This document shows, piece after piece, positions 61,191 through 64,000 of a stretch of DNA of 64,000 nucleotides (position 1 is its first letter; each line of letters opens with the position of its first letter). The stretch spans positions 153,124 through 217,123 of the forward strand of contig CAWBSR010000009.1 of NCBI GenBank assembly GCA_963791545.1, given 5' to 3'. A model generated the notes under the pieces. It saw only the letters and a program-made list of their open reading frames with translations, did not search any database and was not told where the DNA came from. Made by a program: the position numbers and the translations under genes. Source of the DNA: JALYXV01 sp963791545. GTDB lineage: Bacteria > Actinomycetota > Acidimicrobiia > Acidimicrobiales > Palsa-688.

Positions 61191-62586
61191 GTCGTCGCGC
61201 CACTTCTCGATCCCCAGCAGGTGGGTAGCCCAGGCCGGCGGCGGTGTCGTCGGCCGGTCCGGCGGCCCACGTCTGCCAGCCGGCCAGGGCCGTCGAGGCG
61301 TCGATGCCGACCGAGCCGGCGGTGCTCAGCGCGGCCGGCGGAGCCCGCAGCAGCGAGCGGGCGGCGGCGACGGCCTCGGCCAGCTCTTCGTGGGCCTGAT
61401 CAGCGTCGCGGGCTTCGGCCCGGAGGCGAGCCCGCTCGGTGTCCGCCTCGGACCGCCACGTCGCCGATAATGCCTGAGGTCGGCCGCAGACCGGGCAGTC
61501 GCCATCACCGTGGTTCAGGTGAAATTCGACCGCCGCGTCCAGCAGACCGGCCACCCCCCGGGCCCGTCCTGCGTCTGTCGCGGCCGCCATGTCGACCGCT
61601 TCGGCCGCGGTGCTGAGACGGTTGGCGACGGCTGTCACATCCTCGCTGCTCGGCAGGTCGAGCGAGGCCAGCCGTCTCAGGACCTCGACCTGGCCGCCCT
61701 CCGGTTGGGCGATCAGGCTCGGCCCGATCAGGGCGGCGACCTTTTCGAGGTCGGGCACCTTGGCGGTGACCGCAAGGAGACGGGCCGCCCGTTCATCGGC
61801 GGAGGATTCGAGCAGCTGTCGAAGCCGGAAGAGTTCGGCGACGGTCTGTTTGGCCCGCCGCTCGATTTCGAGGCGGGCGTCGGCCAGCGCCTTGACGGCG
61901 ACCGTGAGGTCGTCGAGGCCGAGGATGGCGTTGAGGGCATCGAACAGTTTCGACGGGCCGTCCTCGAGCAGGCCGCCAAGTTCGCTGTAGGACAGGAAGG
62001 GTCGGTAGGCGTAAAGGGCTTCCCGCCAGCCCAAGCTGTCAAAGCTGGCGCTGCGCTGGCCGGGTCGGGTAACCGTGACGGTGCCGGCGGCCAAGTCGGC
62101 GCCGGCCGTCCAGCGGCGGGCCACGCCCGTGAAACCGGCCTGTCCTTCGACCACCAGGCGAGCCTCGATCGTGGTGGGATCAGGGTGATGGAGGTTGCGC
62201 CAGCCCTCCTGCCAGGTCTTGCTCTTCTTGGCCGCCCAGCGGGCGCTGTTCCCGGTCAGAAGGACCTCGAGGGCATCGGACAGGCTGGACTTGCCGGTGC
62301 CGTTGCGTCCCACGATCAGGGTGAGTCCAGGGCCGGGCGCCAGTTTCAGACTGAGCGCCGGGCCGATGCCGCGGAAGCCCTCGACGACCACCGACTCCAG
62401 GAACACCCGGGCGCTGACGGCGGCGACCGAGGGCCTGGGCTCGGGCCCGGAATCCCGTTGGTCCGCTTGGCCGTCGATCAGCGTTTCAGGAGAAATGTAC
62501 GCCGCGAGCACGTATTTGGCGACGTTCGGCGTCACCGGCAGCCCAGCCAATCGGTGCTGGATCTCGCTGAACAGGGCGTCGTTCAT
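61018..62586 (-). CDS. N-terminal part of SMC/RecF-like ATPase
   Basis: ATG 62586 opens the ATPase. Residues 93-100 are Walker A (GRNGTGKS) in an SMC/RecF head (VVVEGFRGIGPALSL). About 225-420 is coiled coil with a Rad50-like CPVCG pair at 364-368 (only one knuckle, so a zinc hook would need dimerisation). At about 61235-61255, in ACCGCCGCCGGCC, the frame is lost: PADDTAA is followed by Arg-rich nonsense while the true sequence continues in another frame. The repaired protein would have about 930 residues. It is first in the operon with the helicase. Confidence 0.75.
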   Translation of the reverse strand: MNDALFSEIQHRLAGLPVTPNVAKYVLAAYISPETLIDGQADQRDSGPEPRPSVAAVSARVFLESVVVEGFRGIGPALSLKLAPGPGLTLIVGRNGTGKSSLSDALEVLLTGNSARWAAKKSKTWQEGWRNLHHPDPTTIEARLVVEGQAGFTGVARRWTAGADLAAGTVTVTRPGQRSASFDSLGWREALYAYRPFLSYSELGGLLEDGPSKLFDALNAILGLDDLTVAVKALADARLEIERRAKQTVAELFRLRQLLESSADERAARLLAVTAKVPDLEKVAALIGPSLIAQPEGGQVEVLRRLASLDLPSSEDVTAVANRLSTAAEAVDMAAATDAGRARGVAGLLDAAVEFHLNHGDGDCPVCGRPQALSATWRSEADTERARLRAEARDADQAHEELAEAVAAARSLLRAPPAALSTAGSVGIDASTALAGWQTWAAGPADDTAAGLGYPPAGDREVARRRAHRPGRSRATPGRRGGRVAAHRPGRYRLARPRPGRPDRRRHGEGPEGGRGMAQEDR

Positions 62587-62925
62587 ACGCCAGCCAACCG
62601 TAGTGGCGCTGGTTCTGTGGTCCGCACCTCATACCGGCACGGCCAGGGCCAGGAGGGCCTCCCGTGGACTGGCCAGAACGATCTGACCTACGGCGTTCCA
62701 AAACGGTCGATCCCCGCAAAGCAGATGGCCGTATATGGCGCGTGCGACACCCAGCGTCGCGCCGAGGTCGGATTCCCATCCGTTGGCGAGAGCGAGATCC
62801 TTGCCTCGCTGCCCCTGACTCGACAGCTGTCCTCGACAGCGATTTGGCCAGGTCTGTTGGCAAGGCATAAACATACGACGCACCGACCGGGGCCAAAAAG
62901 TGCTTCTACCAGCCCGTTTGTCCGC
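62587..62925. other. about 340 bp without a recognisable gene
   Basis: Upstream of the ATPase gene, between it and the tRNA fragment. It should contain the operon promoter, but no convincing -35/-10 pair was identified. Confidence 0.4.
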
Positions 62926-62965
62926 AGCCCCAACGGGATTCGAACCCGTGTCGCCACCTTGAGAG
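62926..62965 (-). other. 3' fragment of tRNA-Glu(CUC), probable att site
   Basis: On the minus strand the 40 nt read as anticodon loop CTCTCAA, anticodon-stem 3' arm GGTGG, a 4-nt variable loop, a perfect 5+7+5 T-arm (GGGTTCGAATCCC core) and the acceptor 3' strand TGGGGCT. This matches actinobacterial tRNA-Glu(CUC). No D-arm or acceptor 5' strand lies upstream, so it is not a working tRNA. Integrases that target tRNA genes duplicate exactly this 3' portion, so this is a probable attL/attR. Confidence 0.75.
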
Positions 62966-63296
62966 AGTGACTTGAATCCCGCACCAGGCCCCTGACCAGC
63001 GGTTTTACCGCGAACACGGGACCGTCCGCGGCACCTTCGGCTGAAGGCGGATGAGAGTCTGTTGGCAAAATGTTGGCAGGATCCGGCTCGGTGGACGGAC
63101 ACGGTCCCGGTCGGTCCGCCGCCGGTTTGGGTGCAGTCGACGGTCGAAGTGCAGCCGATCGCAGCACGGATACAGCAGGCGATGACCGTCGTGGCCGCGG
63201 GGTCGTCCTGGTGGCGAGTTCGAATGCCTCCAAGGATACGGCCACGGGCAAAGTCGCCCTGCCCGGACTCCGTTTGTCGATTCGCTCTAAACCTCA

Positions 63297-63641
63297 CTAA
63301 AGGTCAAGGACTCGGCGTAGTCCTCGATCGACCTCTTGCATGAGCGCCGGCGGTACGGCACCTGCCTGGTTCGCCAGGTCGGTCTTGTTCAAGGTGGCCA
63401 ACGCGGTCACGTTCACCACAGAGTCACGCGGAAGACCGGTTGCGTTCTTCGGCAGAAACACGTTGCCCGGCATCGACGCCAGCTGCGTATTGGACGTGAC
63501 GACCGCCGTCAAGACAGTGGCCAACCGGCTCCGATTATAGGAGTTACCCGAAATGACCAACACCGGCCGGCGGTTCGCCGGGCGGGAGCCCACAGGCTCG
63601 CCGAGGTCGGCCCAGTAGATGCCTCCCCGCCCGATCACCAT
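63297..63641 (-). CDS. mazF: MazF/PemK-type endoribonuclease toxin (right copy)
   Basis: A 114-residue near-duplicate of the toxin at 50626-50973. The differences I can see are ISGNSYN instead of ISANSYN and a C-terminus of VLDL instead of VLNRL. The glycine version matches the more usual family sequence. All core motifs are intact. It overlaps its antitoxin by 7 bp. Confidence 0.92.
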   Translation of the reverse strand: MVIGRGGIYWADLGEPVGSRPANRRPVLVISGNSYNRSRLATVLTAVVTSNTQLASMPGNVFLPKNATGLPRDSVVNVTALATLNKTDLANQAGAVPPALMQEVDRGLRRVLDL

Positions 63642-63883
63642 TCGTCTGTCGATTCCTTCAAAAGGCGTCGGCCTACGATGACCGCCTCAGTAGTCGAGTC
63701 GTCCGCGGCGTCGATGGTGGCGATGGCAGCGTCGATCTGTTCGGCCAGACAGTCAGCATCTAGCTCGTCCAGGTAACGTGAGGCGGCGCGGGCGAAGAAC
63801 TCCGACCTGCTCATGCCGAGGTCCTCGGCCCGACGCGAGGCCCTTTCGAATGTGTCGTCAGGGACGGAGATGGCTGTCTTCAT
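63635..63883 (-). CDS. ribbon-helix-helix antitoxin (right copy)
   Basis: An 82-residue near-duplicate of the antitoxin at 50967-51215, with Glu20 in place of Gln (RRAEDLG) and Val in place of Ala near residue 70 (EAVIVGRRL). Because the toxin-binding tail and toxin are nearly unchanged, each antitoxin should neutralise either toxin, which affects how loss of one copy is tolerated. Confidence 0.9.
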   Translation of the reverse strand: MKTAISVPDDTFERASRRAEDLGMSRSEFFARAASRYLDELDADCLAEQIDAAIATIDAADDSTTEAVIVGRRLLKESTDEW

Positions 63884-64000
63884 GGTGCCTAGTATAACCC
63901 GGTATGACTAGCCGGATCCCCCTTACTCGCGGCGTCAGTCGAACCGTGCGGGAAGCGACGATACGTAAGCGATCGACCGCACGAGTTCGCTCCCGTGCAG

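Larger units (their letters stand above)
63060..64000. repeat. right copy of the ~940-bp direct repeat
   Basis: Same orientation and gene content as 50391-51332 and continues to the window edge. It lies about 95 bp beyond the tRNA-Glu fragment, which the left copy lacks. Homologous recombination between the copies could excise or amplify the 12.67-kb segment. Confidence 0.92.

Noticed and set aside
62926..63010. Complete tRNA gene
   Set aside because: Only the anticodon loop to acceptor 3' strand is present; no D-arm or 5' acceptor strand upstream, although TCACT could weakly pair with the anticodon stem.
62629..63297. Integrase remnant on the minus strand near the tRNA fragment
   Set aside because: The shared NILPT peptide is suggestive, but no catalytic Arg-His-Arg-Tyr motifs are visible, so I do not call it.

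Overview
The window is high-GC DNA with short, often overlapping genes and frequent GTG starts. Several actinobacterial hallmarks are present: a biotin-synthase auxiliary protein next to bioB, an Rpf-like resuscitation factor, a deazaflavin-dependent nitroreductase, a GAACN4GTTC-type LexA box and leaderless starts. It most likely comes from an actinomycete, possibly an Acidimicrobiia-like lineage; that rank is a guess from gene style, not a proof.

Layout. 1-17 kb is mostly housekeeping: acetoacetate-CoA ligase (cut by the window edge), bsaP-bioB, a NifU-domain protein, an alpha/beta hydrolase, an Rpf-like secreted protein, a divergent yceI/marR pair with two matched operators, a sirtuin, a GNAT acetyltransferase, a sulfite-oxidase-like enzyme coupled to a flavin reductase, purU, an SOS-controlled dinB and two flavin/deazaflavin enzymes. 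18-23 kb is a sugar-uptake operon (ROK kinase, RbsC-like permease) whose substrate-binding protein and ABC ATPase are fused into one polypeptide. 23.4-25.1 kb is a coupled pair of a 52-cysteine repeat protein and a membrane-anchored double thioredoxin. 25.4-34.1 kb holds a GH13 enzyme lacking its catalytic centre, a NitT/TauT-type ABC transporter divergent from a CitA/CitB-like two-component system, then a CitE-like lyase and a class III CoA-transferase. 34.3-39.9 kb is a gene-poor, decayed zone with a broken lactonase, a reductase remnant and an orphan protein carrying the N-terminal signature of extracellular contractile injection system cargo.

41.2-50.05 kb is the most coherent accessory system: nine co-directional, mostly overlapping genes for an aryl-polyene-like type II polyketide (AMP-ligase, flavin halogenase-like enzyme, tyrosine-ammonia-lyase-like enzyme, ketoreductase, ACP, AcpS, two hotdog dehydratases, and a single-chain ketosynthase plus chain-length-factor protein). 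A divergent C45-type acyltransferase lies at its upstream edge. A coumaroyl starter would be made by the lyase, activated, extended and reduced on the ACP to a conjugated arylpolyene, and perhaps halogenated.

50.4-64 kb looks like a mobile or defence island. It is bracketed by direct repeats of a mazEF-like module 12.67 kb apart, and its right side carries a 40-nt 3' fragment of tRNA-Glu that resembles an integrase attachment site. Inside are four further or repeated toxin-antitoxin modules, a broken uracil-DNA-glycosylase-like gene, and a two-gene operon of an SMC-like ATPase (two frameshifts as given) and a PLD-DEAD-DUF3427-type helicase.
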